Origin: Streptomyces sp. PTY087I2
GTDB taxonomy: Bacteria; Actinomycetota; Actinomycetes; Streptomycetales; Streptomycetaceae
Assembly (NCBI RefSeq): GCF_001687325.1
Contig: NZ_LZRD01000023.1
Span: forward strand, 528-64,527
Length of the DNA stretch: 64,000 bases
Direction: 5' to 3'
A program made the translations under genes and the position numbers. Below the pieces are notes generated by a model. The model had not been told where the DNA came from and did no database searches. It saw only the letters and a list, made by a program, of their open reading frames with translations. This document shows positions 1 through 8,323 of this stretch, piece after piece; within the stretch, counting starts at the first letter, position 1, and every line of letters starts with the position of its first letter.

Positions 1-613
1 CCTTGCCGCTCGTGACATAGGCATTGCCTAGGTCATCCAGCGTTACACCCATAGGGTTGCCGAGATTCTCGCCAACCTTTATTGATGTCTCCTTCTCCAG
101 GTTAATCTTGAACAGTGAGCCACCTTTAACGTCGGTCACATATGCATTCTCCCTATTTCCATCCAGTGCTACATCGCCGATCTCGTCAGTTTCAATGCGA
201 GCCACTTCGGTGGTATTCGTGCCAGGCTGGCCGTCCAGGGCCACCCTCAACAGAGCGCCGTTCGCAGTGACGTATCCGAAACGCCTGGCCGTGTCCAACG
301 TGACGCCTATGGCACCCGGTATGCTAGCGACGAGCTTTTTTTGCGTGCTGTCCACAGTGTCGTGCAGGCCGGCCACTTTCCATAGCGCGTCAGGTGTAGT
401 GATGTAGGCGCAATCCGCCTCGTCGTCTAGCGCCACATGTGCGACACGGTCGGGTAGGGTTGCAAATACCTCCAAGCTTCCATCGCCCTCGCTTTTCACC
501 CTCCATACCTTCTGGTTATAGTAGTCGGCGGCATAGATATTCCCCATTGAATCGATTGCCACGCCAAAAGAATCACCGATTCCTTGGGCGACCAATGTCG
601 GCGATTGCGTCAT
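1..613 (-). CDS. NHL/SMP-30-like beta-propeller protein, 3' end outside window
   Basis: The frame is open from an ATG at 613 to the window edge (about 204 residues visible). A GGAGG ribosome-binding site lies 6 bases upstream of the ATG. The protein is built of roughly 40-residue repeats, each with a strand of the type GVxLDxxGNAYVT (for example FGVAIDSMGNIYAADYYN near the start, then IGVTLDTARRFGYVTANG and MGVTLDDLGNAYVTSG). This is the pattern of NHL or SMP-30/Vgb beta-propeller blades; five blades can be seen. No signal peptide or membrane segment is visible, so it is probably cytoplasmic or exported by an unusual route. Base composition is clearly more A/T-rich than the core genome, like the start of the RHS gene it diverges from. 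The fold call is good; ligand and function are unknown. Confidence 0.75.
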   Translation of the reverse strand, partial: MTQSPTLVAQGIGDSFGVAIDSMGNIYAADYYNQKVWRVKSEGDGSLEVFATLPDRVAHVALDDEADCAYITTPDALWKVAGLHDTVDSTQKKLVASIPGAIGVTLDTARRFGYVTANGALLRVALDGQPGTNTTEVARIETDEIGDVALDGNRENAYVTDVKGGSLFKINLEKETSIKVGENLGNPMGVTLDDLGNAYVTSGK

Positions 614-921
614 GTTCGACCTCCAAAAGAAGATTCAGGAATGCCACACTAAGATTAGTCTCGGAGCGACCAGACCACTCCGACGCCTTGGGGAACAGCC
701 TGGAGCCATCGGCAAAGGTGCACTTGAGGTGTAGGAATCTGCCGGTCTTTTGATCACTATTAGGTCATCGACCCCGGGCGCCCCCTCGGCTCTGGGGAGA
801 TGCAGGCCTTCCTCGTGGCCTCCCAGCCAGCTTTCGTAGACCGACCCAGGAGTTGTCAGACCAACCGAAAGGGTGACCTGCATACGCACCGCTACCGGCC
901 CAGATCCACCAGGTTCGAGCA
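614..921. other. Non-coding stretch between the propeller gene and the IS3 end
   Basis: About 300 bases with no convincing gene. It must contain the promoter of the leftward propeller gene. A leftward open frame (about 635-921) shows some codon-like composition but matches no family I recognise and has no ribosome-binding site. The sequence changes abruptly to IS3-derived sequence at about 922. Confidence 0.4.
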
Positions 922-1020
922 CTACCTCACACCGGTCGAGTTCGAACAGCAATTGATCACGTCACGTACGCTGTCAATCGTCGCATGAAACTCGGTGTCC
1001 ACTCCCGGGGATCAACCTCA
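922..1020 (+). mobile_element. Right-end remnant of an IS3-family element (copy A)
   Basis: These 99 bases encode the last residues of an IS3-family OrfB transposase (YLTPVEFEQQLITSRTL, stop at 986-988) followed by the element end. The same 99 bases occur in reverse complement at 8708-8806, with only two differences that I can count. The upstream part of this copy is gone. The element end probably lies in the GGGGATCAACCT region, where the similarity stops in both copies. Confidence 0.8.
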
Positions 1021-1400
1021 GCCGTTCCTTGCGGACGATCAGCCGCATTCCCTTCGGCCAGCCCTTGAGGCAGTCCCCGGCGAGTTCGGCGACCCAGGCT
1101 CTGTCCCGGTTCTCGCCGCCGGGCTCGACCGCCGGTGCCCAGGCCGGGGGCCGAGACCTTGAGGACGGCCTGGTGAATCTGCTCGGTGATGGTCATGCCG
1201 ATCGAGTACGACAGCCACCTTCCACGCTGGGCGAGCCAGGCGACGAACTCGTGGGTGCCGCCGCCGGAGTCGGTGCGGATCAGCGTCCGGCGTCCCCGTC
1301 AGGGCCGTTTCGGCAGCTGGGCCAGCGTCAGTGTGGTGGCCTCGATGTGGTCGGCGGCGTGTTCGGGGGATCTGCACGGGCCCCTCGCCGGTCGGCCCGG
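1021..1400 (-). pseudogene. Decayed IS1380-family transposase fragment
   Basis: Read leftwards, pieces in different frames match the central part of IS1380-family DDE transposases: LIRTDSGGGTHEFVAWLAQ (with a catalytic Asp in the usual TDSGGGTHEF setting), LSYSIGMTITEQIHQAVL, then GENRDRAWVAELAGDCLKGW and MRLIVRKER. An in-frame stop lies before the DSGGG motif and a frameshift after QAVL. The left edge abuts the IS3 end. Both termini are missing. Family assignment is from remembered motif order, not from a search. Confidence 0.65.
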
Positions 1401-1420
1401 GCCGGGGCCGGGCCATCTCC

Positions 1421-1590
1421 GAGCATCACCTGATCATCGGCAGGCACGGGATCCGCTCGCGGTCACCTTCACTGGGCACAACCGCAACTACGTCACCGAG
1501 TTCATGCTGCTGGATGCCACCCCGCCTGTCCGGGGACGGTTCGGCCACTCGCAGCGCAAGCTGGACTCCCTGCCGAGGGGCGGAGGGTAG
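1421..1590 (+). pseudogene. IS5-family transposase fragment
   Basis: A short rightward fragment reads HHLIIGRHG and then, after a frameshift, DPLAVTFTGHNRNYVTEFM and a PVRGRFGHSQRKLDSLP stretch. This is the block around the second catalytic Asp of IS5-family transposases, where intact relatives read GIPLAVxxTGGNRNDVTQL and then RPRxRPDxLxADRGYD. Both ends are missing, and it stops in a GC-rich stretch at a TAG at 1588-1590. It is a relic only. Confidence 0.6.
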
Positions 1591-1600
1591 GGGGAGACGT

Positions 1601-1660
1601 ATGAGTTTGCCAGGTGCTGTCTCCGCTGTTGGCTTTGTGCCCGAGTGTTTGGAGTGTTGA
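1601..1660 (+). CDS. Possible 19-residue leader ORF just upstream of the RHS gene
   Basis: An ATG at 1601 is preceded by GGGGGAGACGT, a good ribosome-binding site. It opens 19 codons ending in PECLEC and a TGA at 1658-1660. The RHS start codon follows 3 bases later and its own GGAG (1651-1654) lies inside this frame, so ribosomes ending the short frame would sit on the RHS initiation region. It could be a translational-coupling leader or a chance frame at an IS5 junction; there is no composition evidence either way. Confidence 0.3.
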   Translation: MSLPGAVSAVGFVPECLEC

Positions 1661-1663
1661 ATT

Positions 1664-4600
1664 ATGAGTTCCCCTATGTCTTCGTTCTTTACGCAGGCTG
1701 GCAATTTTGATAGTGCAGTGTCGGGTGGGGTTGATCCCCGGACGGGGCTGTTCGGGGTTGAAGTCACTCTGGGCAGTTTGGTGGGAAATAATAATCTTGG
1801 CCCGTCACTTCCGCTGAGCCTGAGTTATTCGCCGCTCAATAGTGTGGATGCAGGTTTCGGGCAGGGTTTCCAGCTAGCGTTGACGACTTACGATACCGAT
1901 AATCGGCTGTTGGCCCTGTCGACTGGCGAACAGTACAAAGTCTTGGAGACCGATACGGATGTGCATTTGCAGCAGAAGGGCCTAGATACGGTCCGATTTA
2001 CGAAGGATGATGATTCCTATCGAATCGTCCACAAATCTGGTGACGTCGAGATTCTGACTGGGCCGGACAATGCGTACAGTCACAAAGTTCCGACCGCTTG
2101 GGTGACGCCCTCGGGTCACCGCTTGACATTCGACTGGAATTGGGACGCCGCGCAGCCCCGCATTTATCAGGTTCATGATGAGAGTGGCCAAGTGCTGCTA
2201 AATGTAGAATACTTCGGTATCTCCAAGACCGTTCTGCACGTTCTACCTGATCTTTCTGAAGCTTATGACGTAGAGCTTATCTTTAAGAACGAACTACTGA
2301 ATAATGTGCGCCTGCTCGTGCCCGACGCGGACCCACTGGTATGGACTTTCTCCTATGACGACATGGGTGAATGGGGTGAGTGGATTACCGGGGTTCTTAT
2401 GCCGGGCGGAATGTCGGAGACAGTCAACTACAACAGGGATGGGCACGAGTTCCCTGATAGCAGCTCACTTCCTAAGCTGCCTTATGTAGGGCTGTATACG
2501 CTCGTGCCTGGTGGTGATCAGCCCGCGATTGAGGCGTCCTACATGTTCAGTAGCACCAACTTCGTCGGAGGCGCGTACCCTGGCGCGACTTTCGACTCTG
2601 ATAATGATACTCTTTATGGTTTCGAGACGGGATATACGTACTATTCTGTTGAGTCTCGGACTTGTGGGGGTAAGACTCAGAAAGTTACTCGCACATATAA
2701 CAGCTACCATCTGCTGACGGACGAGATGACAGAGCTGGAGGGATATTCCGGCCTTGTCCATACCGACTATTATGCGACCGTTGGTCAGTCGTTTGAACAG
2801 CAGCCTCCGCAGTTCCAGCTCCCGAAGATGCGGACGGTCACTTGGACCGATGCGCAGAAGAATGCGCGGAGCGAGGTCACAGTGACCAATTTTGACGAGC
2901 AGGGTAATCCGCAGAGTCGGATTGATCCGGATGGGGCGCGGACGGACTGGACGTTCTATCCGGTGGATGGCGACGGTGAGGACTGCCCTCCTGATCCCAA
3001 TGGGTTCGCCCGTTGGCTTAAGGACGTTGTCCGGACGCCTCCGGCCACCGAATTTGATGCGCCTGTCAGGAAGACTTCTTACCGCTACAAGGCATATGCC
3101 ACCCCGGATCCGCAGGTTACGTCTGTGGTGGTGCAGTCGGAGGAGACGGAGTACGCCGATGGCCAGGCGCTGAGTCGGAAGTCTTGCGGATATGTCCTAT
3201 CGGGTGCAGAGTTCGGCCGTATCAACAAGCTGACGGAGACTGAGTACCCGGACGGGGAGGGTGGAGATTCATATTCCTCGACCCACGCCTTCAGCTTCTC
3301 GGTGGACGGGGAAATGATTTCACAGTCCCATACTCTGGTGACTTATGATCAGCTCACGGTGACACGGTCGCAGAAGCGCTCGAGGTTTACCGGGCGCCTG
3401 CGGTCGGCTGTTGACGAGCAGGGCGTCACAACGGCCCTGACCTATGATGCTCTTGGGCGGGTACTGTCCCGAACCTCGAATCCGGACACCCAGTATGAAG
3501 CGACAGAGAACCACGCCTACACCGTGGGCGGCAGTGCACCGTTCCAGATGACGTCCACGGACCCATTGCGCAATCAGGTCCGTGAGAGTTTCGACGGCGC
3601 GGGCCGGCCGATTCTGCGCGAGTACAAGAACACTGGCGGCGACTGGCACACCGTCAAGCAGGTGAGCTATGACGAGCAGGGCCGCACGGCATCGATGACG
3701 GTGTCCGACTACCTCCCTGACGGCAGCAGGATCGGGCAGACCCAGACGTTTTCCTATGACAACTGGGGCCAGCAGGAAAAGAGCACGTCCAGTGATGGGG
3801 CGGGCCAGTCCACCCAGACCGATCCCGTCAGCCTGACGACGGCGAGCCAGCAGCTCGGCAACGGTACCCCGGTCACCGGCAAGACGGTAGCGACCTGCAA
3901 CGTGCGAGGCGAACCGGTGAAGGTGGAGCGGTTCGACCTCCAGGGTGCCTCGGCCGGCAGCCGCCTGTTCGAACGCGATGGCTGGGGCAGGGTGCGACGT
4001 GAGACTGACGAGGCCGGGAACACCACGCGCTACGACTACGACGTACGAGACCGGCTCACCCGGACCACCCTGATGGACGGCACGGTGACCATCCAGGGAT
4101 ACGAGCCGTTCTCCTCCGGCGCGTTGGCTGTGAACCTCACCGTGAACGGAGCCTCTTACGGCACGCAGTCCTTCGACGGCATGGGCCGGCGGACTGCCAC
4201 CACCTCCGGCGGCCGCACCTGGTCCTACCGATACGACAAGGCCAGCGATCCCATCCCTTACAAAGCAGTCATGCCCGATCTGCAGGAAGTCAATTACCAG
4301 TTCATCCCAGAGCTGGGCAACACCATCTCGCAGATCCAGACCGGCTCTATCACCCAGACGATCACCCCTAATCCGGTTACCGGCTTCCTAACCCAGGCCC
4401 AGGAAGGTGACGTCACCATCACGCGCGAGTACACCCCCTCCGGCCTGCCGGACTCCGAGACCACCAGCTACTCCGGCTCACCAGATGCCACTGCGAGCTG
4501 GGGCTTCACTCTTGGCGGTCTCGAGCACACCCATACGGCAGTGGACGGCACAGTCCGGAAGACTGAACGGGATGCCTATGCCCGCGTCAGCGCCGTCACG

Positions 4601-6658
4601 GACCCGGACATGGAAGCATCGCTGGGCTACGACTCCGCTGGCCGCCTCAGCACATGGACGGCCAAGGATCCCCATACCGGATACGCCCTCACCACCACCG
4701 TCACCCCGGACGACTTCGGCCGCGAGAAGAAGCGCACCGTCACGGACAGCCGGGGAAACACCTGGACCCTCGCCCAGGAATGGCAGAACAACGACCTCAT
4801 CACCCGCAAAACGTTCAGCTACGGCACACAAGTACTCCGTGACGAAACCTTCACCTACACCAACCGCAACCAACTCCACACCTACACCTGCACCCGCACC
4901 GGAAGCGGACCAGTAGACGATCACAACAACCAGATCACCCAGCAGACCTTCACCTACGACGCCTACGGCAACGTCACCCAGTGCCAGTCCCAGTTCATGG
5001 ACGGCGGCTCCGACACAGCAACGTACAACTACGACAACGCATCCGACCCCTGTCAGCTGACCAGCATCACCCACACCGGCGGCGCCTATCCCTCCCAGAT
5101 CATCCTGGCCTACGACGCGGCCGGCCGACTGACCACCGACGAGGACGGTCGCACCCTCACCTACGACTCCCTCGGACGCCTGAAATCAGCAGGCCCGGCC
5201 AACACCTACGGATACGACCCGCTCAGCCGGCTCTTCACCCAGCAGACAACCGAACACACCAACGTCCTGCACTACCGCGGCGAGACCCTCTCCACCCTGG
5301 TCGAAGACGGCCAGCCCACCCGGCTCCTTCAGCTGACCAACGCATGCGTCGCTCAGAACCGCAACGGCCAGACTCAACTCCTGTCCGCAGAAGGCAACCA
5401 AACCCCCCTCTCCACAACGCAAGACACCGGCGACCCAGAACTCCCCACCTACACGCCCTACGGCCAGCGCCCTCCGCAACCGCAGACCAGCATCCTCGGC
5501 TACACCGGCCAGCGCACCGACCCCGAAACCGGCTGCTACCACCTCGGCAACGGCACCCGCACCTACAACCCCGCCCTCCTGCGCTTCCACACCCCCGACA
5601 CCCTCAGCCCCTTCGGCGCCGGAGGCATCAACCCCTACTCCTACTGCCTCGGCGACCCCGTCAACCGCACCGACCCCACCGGCCACCTCAGCTGGAAAGC
5701 CTTGCTCGGCATCGGCCTCGGCATCGCCGGCCTCGCCCTCACCGCAGTCACCGGCGGTATTGCCATCGGCGTCGCCGGCGGGATCGGCGCAGCACTCGCC
5801 GACACCTCCGCCGTCGTCGTCGGCGCCCTCGGCGTCGTCTCCGACGTCACCTCCATCGCCAGCGGAGCCGCCGAAGAAGCCTCCCCCAAAGCCTCCAGCA
5901 TCCTCGGATGGATCTCCCTCGGCACCGGAATCGTAGGGCTAGGCGCCGGAGTAGCCACGGCTCGCGCAGCCAAAGCAGCTTCAGAACTCACCGAAGGAGC
6001 CGACCGCGGACTCGCGCTACAGAAAGGCGAGCTACCGAAAGACGGGGGACTCGGGCTACAGAAAGTAGGCGGACACTATATGACACTAGTGAAGAACGGT
6101 ACAGAATTTGACGTACCCGTGCCGGCCGGCGAGACACTAAAACTGGCCCAGACCAACCCTGAAGCCGTTGGCCGGCCAGTAGTTCTGCCAGGACGGTTCC
6201 CACGTACCTTCCAATCCGTGACCAACGCCGAAGGCGCAAGGGTATGGGTCAGCCAAGATCCAGTCCATGCTTCTTTGGTCAGGGAAGTCACCGCGGATGC
6301 GTTGAGTCGCGGCAAGCAGGTTCACATCCTCAGCGCGACGCACGGCGCCGAGCTGGGAGTCAGAACCAAGAAGTGCGAGGAGGTTAGATTCTTTAGGGAA
6401 GACGTCAACACAAAACTTTCTCTCCGGACCAAAAAGAGTCGGAAGTTGGATGCGTTTCCGAGGAAGTCGCAGAGCAGAGTGGTCATCTACTACACACCAG
6501 AGATGTCACCCCAGGAGATCGGGAGAGTCCTGCGACAGGACTCCAGTAACGAAATCATCGCGGCATTCTGCTTCAGCCGTAACGACAGCGTGGTCCGCGA
6601 ATACCTGCAACTGGGCCCCACATACTCATACTCGCCCTTCTACTACAAATTCTACTAA
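1664..6658 (+). CDS. RHS/YD-repeat polymorphic toxin with unassigned C-terminal domain
   Basis: A 1,664-residue protein; the ATG at 1664 has GGAG 9 bases upstream. It has no signal peptide. The N-terminal 250 residues (NFDSAVSGGVDPRTGLFGVE, then PSLPLSLSYSPLN) resemble the entry domain of TcC-like RHS proteins of gamma-proteobacteria. YD repeats (GxxxxYxYDxxGRL type) fill residues 400-1250. The RHS core follows (YTGQRTDPETGCYHLGNGTR, then RFHTPDTLSPFG), ending in NRTDPTGH with D1331 and D1337 in the self-cleavage setting, so the released part should begin near residue 1342. That part has two hydrophobic Gly/Ala-rich stretches (about 1346-1402 and 1413-1442), a short duplicated GL(A/G)LQK motif, and a 200-residue terminal domain with HILSATHG (H1560) and IIAAFCFSR (C1636). 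The first and last parts are A/T-rich and the middle more GC-rich, suggesting a mosaic. No VgrG, Tc subunit or injection-system gene is nearby. RHS identity is near certain; toxin activity is inferred. Confidence 0.93.
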   Translation: MSSPMSSFFTQAGNFDSAVSGGVDPRTGLFGVEVTLGSLVGNNNLGPSLPLSLSYSPLNSVDAGFGQGFQLALTTYDTDNRLLALSTGEQYKVLETDTDVHLQQKGLDTVRFTKDDDSYRIVHKSGDVEILTGPDNAYSHKVPTAWVTPSGHRLTFDWNWDAAQPRIYQVHDESGQVLLNVEYFGISKTVLHVLPDLSEAYDVELIFKNELLNNVRLLVPDADPLVWTFSYDDMGEWGEWITGVLMPGGMSETVNYNRDGHEFPDSSSLPKLPYVGLYTLVPGGDQPAIEASYMFSSTNFVGGAYPGATFDSDNDTLYGFETGYTYYSVESRTCGGKTQKVTRTYNSYHLLTDEMTELEGYSGLVHTDYYATVGQSFEQQPPQFQLPKMRTVTWTDAQKNARSEVTVTNFDEQGNPQSRIDPDGARTDWTFYPVDGDGEDCPPDPNGFARWLKDVVRTPPATEFDAPVRKTSYRYKAYATPDPQVTSVVVQSEETEYADGQALSRKSCGYVLSGAEFGRINKLTETEYPDGEGGDSYSSTHAFSFSVDGEMISQSHTLVTYDQLTVTRSQKRSRFTGRLRSAVDEQGVTTALTYDALGRVLSRTSNPDTQYEATENHAYTVGGSAPFQMTSTDPLRNQVRESFDGAGRPILREYKNTGGDWHTVKQVSYDEQGRTASMTVSDYLPDGSRIGQTQTFSYDNWGQQEKSTSSDGAGQSTQTDPVSLTTASQQLGNGTPVTGKTVATCNVRGEPVKVERFDLQGASAGSRLFERDGWGRVRRETDEAGNTTRYDYDVRDRLTRTTLMDGTVTIQGYEPFSSGALAVNLTVNGASYGTQSFDGMGRRTATTSGGRTWSYRYDKASDPIPYKAVMPDLQEVNYQFIPELGNTISQIQTGSITQTITPNPVTGFLTQAQEGDVTITREYTPSGLPDSETTSYSGSPDATASWGFTLGGLEHTHTAVDGTVRKTERDAYARVSAVTDPDMEASLGYDSAGRLSTWTAKDPHTGYALTTTVTPDDFGREKKRTVTDSRGNTWTLAQEWQNNDLITRKTFSYGTQVLRDETFTYTNRNQLHTYTCTRTGSGPVDDHNNQITQQTFTYDAYGNVTQCQSQFMDGGSDTATYNYDNASDPCQLTSITHTGGAYPSQIILAYDAAGRLTTDEDGRTLTYDSLGRLKSAGPANTYGYDPLSRLFTQQTTEHTNVLHYRGETLSTLVEDGQPTRLLQLTNACVAQNRNGQTQLLSAEGNQTPLSTTQDTGDPELPTYTPYGQRPPQPQTSILGYTGQRTDPETGCYHLGNGTRTYNPALLRFHTPDTLSPFGAGGINPYSYCLGDPVNRTDPTGHLSWKALLGIGLGIAGLALTAVTGGIAIGVAGGIGAALADTSAVVVGALGVVSDVTSIASGAAEEASPKASSILGWISLGTGIVGLGAGVATARAAKAASELTEGADRGLALQKGELPKDGGLGLQKVGGHYMTLVKNGTEFDVPVPAGETLKLAQTNPEAVGRPVVLPGRFPRTFQSVTNAEGARVWVSQDPVHASLVREVTADALSRGKQVHILSATHGAELGVRTKKCEEVRFFREDVNTKLSLRTKKSRKLDAFPRKSQSRVVIYYTPEMSPQEIGRVLRQDSSNEIIAAFCFSRNDSVVREYLQLGPTYSYSPFYYKFY

Positions 6659-6764
6659 GCGATTTGAGACTGTGAACCACTCGGGGTGAGGGCCAATGTC
6701 GCCTTTATCAGACCGTTCTCACCCTCCGGCTGATGACGAAGAGTAGATAGGATATCGCGACCTG

Positions 6765-6827
6765 ACAGGGCTCCTGGCCGTTCGGCTCGTGCTCTCGCTC
6801 AGCAACATCCCCACACAGGAGCCCTGT
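6765..6827. repeat. 12-bp perfect inverted repeat after the RHS gene
   Basis: ACAGGGCTCCTG (6765-6776) and its exact complement (6816-6827) enclose a 39-base loop. It lies 100 bases past the RHS stop. The large loop and lack of a T-run make an intrinsic terminator doubtful; it may be an IS terminal structure associated with the transposase relic that follows. Confidence 0.5.
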
Positions 6828-6893
6828 TGGCCCCGAAAACAATGAGCTTTTTCGAGGTCGCCACCGATCGGTGATGGTCCGTGACGCAACAAG

Positions 6894-6956
6894 CGAGGCC
6901 CCCGGGCTGTTGATCGAGATGTCTGACGTCTCAATCACGTTGCTCTGGGGGCCTCG
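6894..6956. repeat. 10-bp inverted repeat abutting the transposase relic
   Basis: CGAGGCCCCC (6894-6903) pairs with GGGGGCCTCG (6947-6956), directly against the first codon of the IS5-type relic at 6957. It is likely part of the upstream region of that element. The stretch 6659-6956 holds no open frame that looks like a gene, so no immunity gene lies directly behind the RHS toxin. Confidence 0.45.
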
Positions 6957-7222
6957 TTGGTCAACCATCCTGCCGCACTCGACCTGCCGCATGCACTCGT
7001 GGAGTGGGTCACCATGCTGATCGTCACCCGTGAGGGCGAGCGGCGGTGCAACTTACTCCCACCGACTGGACGCACAACCGAGTCCTGGCCGCGGCACGAG
7101 CACCCGTCGAACGCGGCGTCGCCCGCCTGAAGTCGTGGCGGATCTACCGCAGATCCCGCTGCAGCCCCAACCCCATGACGTCAATCGCCAAGGCGGTCCT
7201 CACACTGGAGCGTCAACGCTGA
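6957..7222 (+). pseudogene. IS5-type transposase with large internal deletion
   Basis: From a TTG at 6957 the frame reads the N-terminus of an IS5-type transposase (HPAALDLPHALVEWVTMLI, then VTREGERRC). At about 7064, in a different frame, it continues as the extreme C-terminus (NRVLAAARAPVERGVARLKS, then SIAKAVLTLERQR and TGA at 7220-7222). The whole catalytic middle is missing. Two ends joined at a deletion point make this a miniature derivative that cannot encode transposase. Confidence 0.75.
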
Positions 7223-7248
7223 AGAGGCGTGTCAGACCCGTCAAGCCC

Positions 7249-7288
7249 GGGGAAGCCCGCCAACCTCTCTTGGTTGGCGGGCTTCCCC
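7249..7288. terminator. Strong hairpin between transposase relic and membrane-protein gene
   Basis: A perfect 16-bp stem (GGGGAAGCCCGCCAAC, 7249-7264, pairing with 7273-7288) with an 8-base loop. It lies between the converging transposase relic and the leftward membrane-protein gene that ends at 7322. Its symmetry suits termination from both sides, as usual for Streptomyces hairpins without a T-run. Confidence 0.8.
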
Positions 7289-7321
7289 ATGGTCAGGTGC
7301 GCTCTTCCTCACGGGCCCGTC

Positions 7322-8317
7322 CTATGCCAGCACGTCGATCCGTCCCCGGCAGGCGGCGCGCATGACCTGCAAGTCGTCTATGGCGAGTTGATGCAAAGCT
7401 TGGTCATGGCTCGGTGCATCGACTGCCAGCAGTACGCATCGTTCCAGCTTCTTGATCGCTGCGGTCGGCAGCACGAAAGAGCCGACCAAGTGGAAGCCGG
7501 TGTCGACGCGGGTGAGGAGCGTCGCTTCCAGGGCGTCCCACGTACGTCGTGACGCCGCCTGCTTGTCCTGACGGTCGTCATCCGATGAATGGCGGAGTTC
7601 TTCCAAAGACCTGATCATGTCTTGCGTCCGCAGGTGCAGGGCCGTGCTGATTTTGCGGACACGGGCGAAGACTTTCAGCGTGGCGGCGGCACCTGCCGCA
7701 CCCAGGGTGAGCGTCGCTCCCAGGAGCACCGGGCGGAACTTTGGGTCATCCTGGGTGTGCTCCATGAACCAGAGCACGCCGATCAGGCCGCACCAGATGG
7801 TGAAGACACGCACCGGCGCTGCCCTTGCCAGCCGTCCGCGAAGTCGTTCGAGCGCGAAGTTGTTCGGCTCGACGCCGGTTCCGTAGACGAACTGGAGGCC
7901 CCATACCAGGAGGAGCAGCGTGGCGGCCCATCCTCGGTCAGACGGCGCCGTGATCAGCGCCAGCCAGGCAAACAGCATCACGAGAACGACGTAATAGATC
8001 AGCGGCGCGGCTGTGAACCGGCGCTGGCTTCGCTCGGGCAGGTTGTCGTACCAGGGCCTGAGGAGCCAGAGCGTGGGAAGTGTGAGCAACACACCGACCG
8101 GGAGCTGGACCATGAGCCAGACCCGAGAACCAGTGGCCACGCCCACGAACATCAGCACAGGGACGAGCAATCCGAGGATGGTAGCGATTCCGAACTGCTG
8201 ATTCTCGGACACAGCCCGGACTCTCGTGGGTATCTCCAGCGAACGCAGGCGTTCCTTGATCTTGAACACGGGGCGGTGCCTTCCAGGGGTGTGTGCCGTC
8301 GGCGAGACCAATGGCAC
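7322..8317 (-). CDS. Multi-pass membrane protein of unknown function
   Basis: A 331-residue protein starting at a GTG (8315-8317) with only a weak ribosome-binding site. About six hydrophobic segments lie at residues 46-66, 69-88, 106-124, 131-147, 173-187 and 199-217, followed by a charged cytoplasmic tail of about 110 residues (SSDDDRQDKQAASRR region). Codon use is normal for Streptomyces. I do not recognise the family. It is the nearest intact gene to the RHS toxin apart from the propeller gene, so it is one of two immunity candidates in the island, but convergent orientation and 660 bases of separation argue against a simple toxin-immunity pair. Confidence 0.7.
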   Translation of the reverse strand: MPLVSPTAHTPGRHRPVFKIKERLRSLEIPTRVRAVSENQQFGIATILGLLVPVLMFVGVATGSRVWLMVQLPVGVLLTLPTLWLLRPWYDNLPERSQRRFTAAPLIYYVVLVMLFAWLALITAPSDRGWAATLLLLVWGLQFVYGTGVEPNNFALERLRGRLARAAPVRVFTIWCGLIGVLWFMEHTQDDPKFRPVLLGATLTLGAAGAAATLKVFARVRKISTALHLRTQDMIRSLEELRHSSDDDRQDKQAASRRTWDALEATLLTRVDTGFHLVGSFVLPTAAIKKLERCVLLAVDAPSHDQALHQLAIDDLQVMRAACRGRIDVLA

Positions 8318-8323
8318 ACCAAC

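Noticed and set aside
635..952. Leftward 105-codon frame upstream of the propeller gene
   Set aside because: It overlaps the IS3 remnant, has no ribosome-binding site and no family resemblance; its last part would lie in the propeller promoter.
6765..6827. Rho-independent terminator for the RHS gene
   Set aside because: The loop is 39 bases and no T-run follows; kept only as an inverted repeat likely related to the IS relic.
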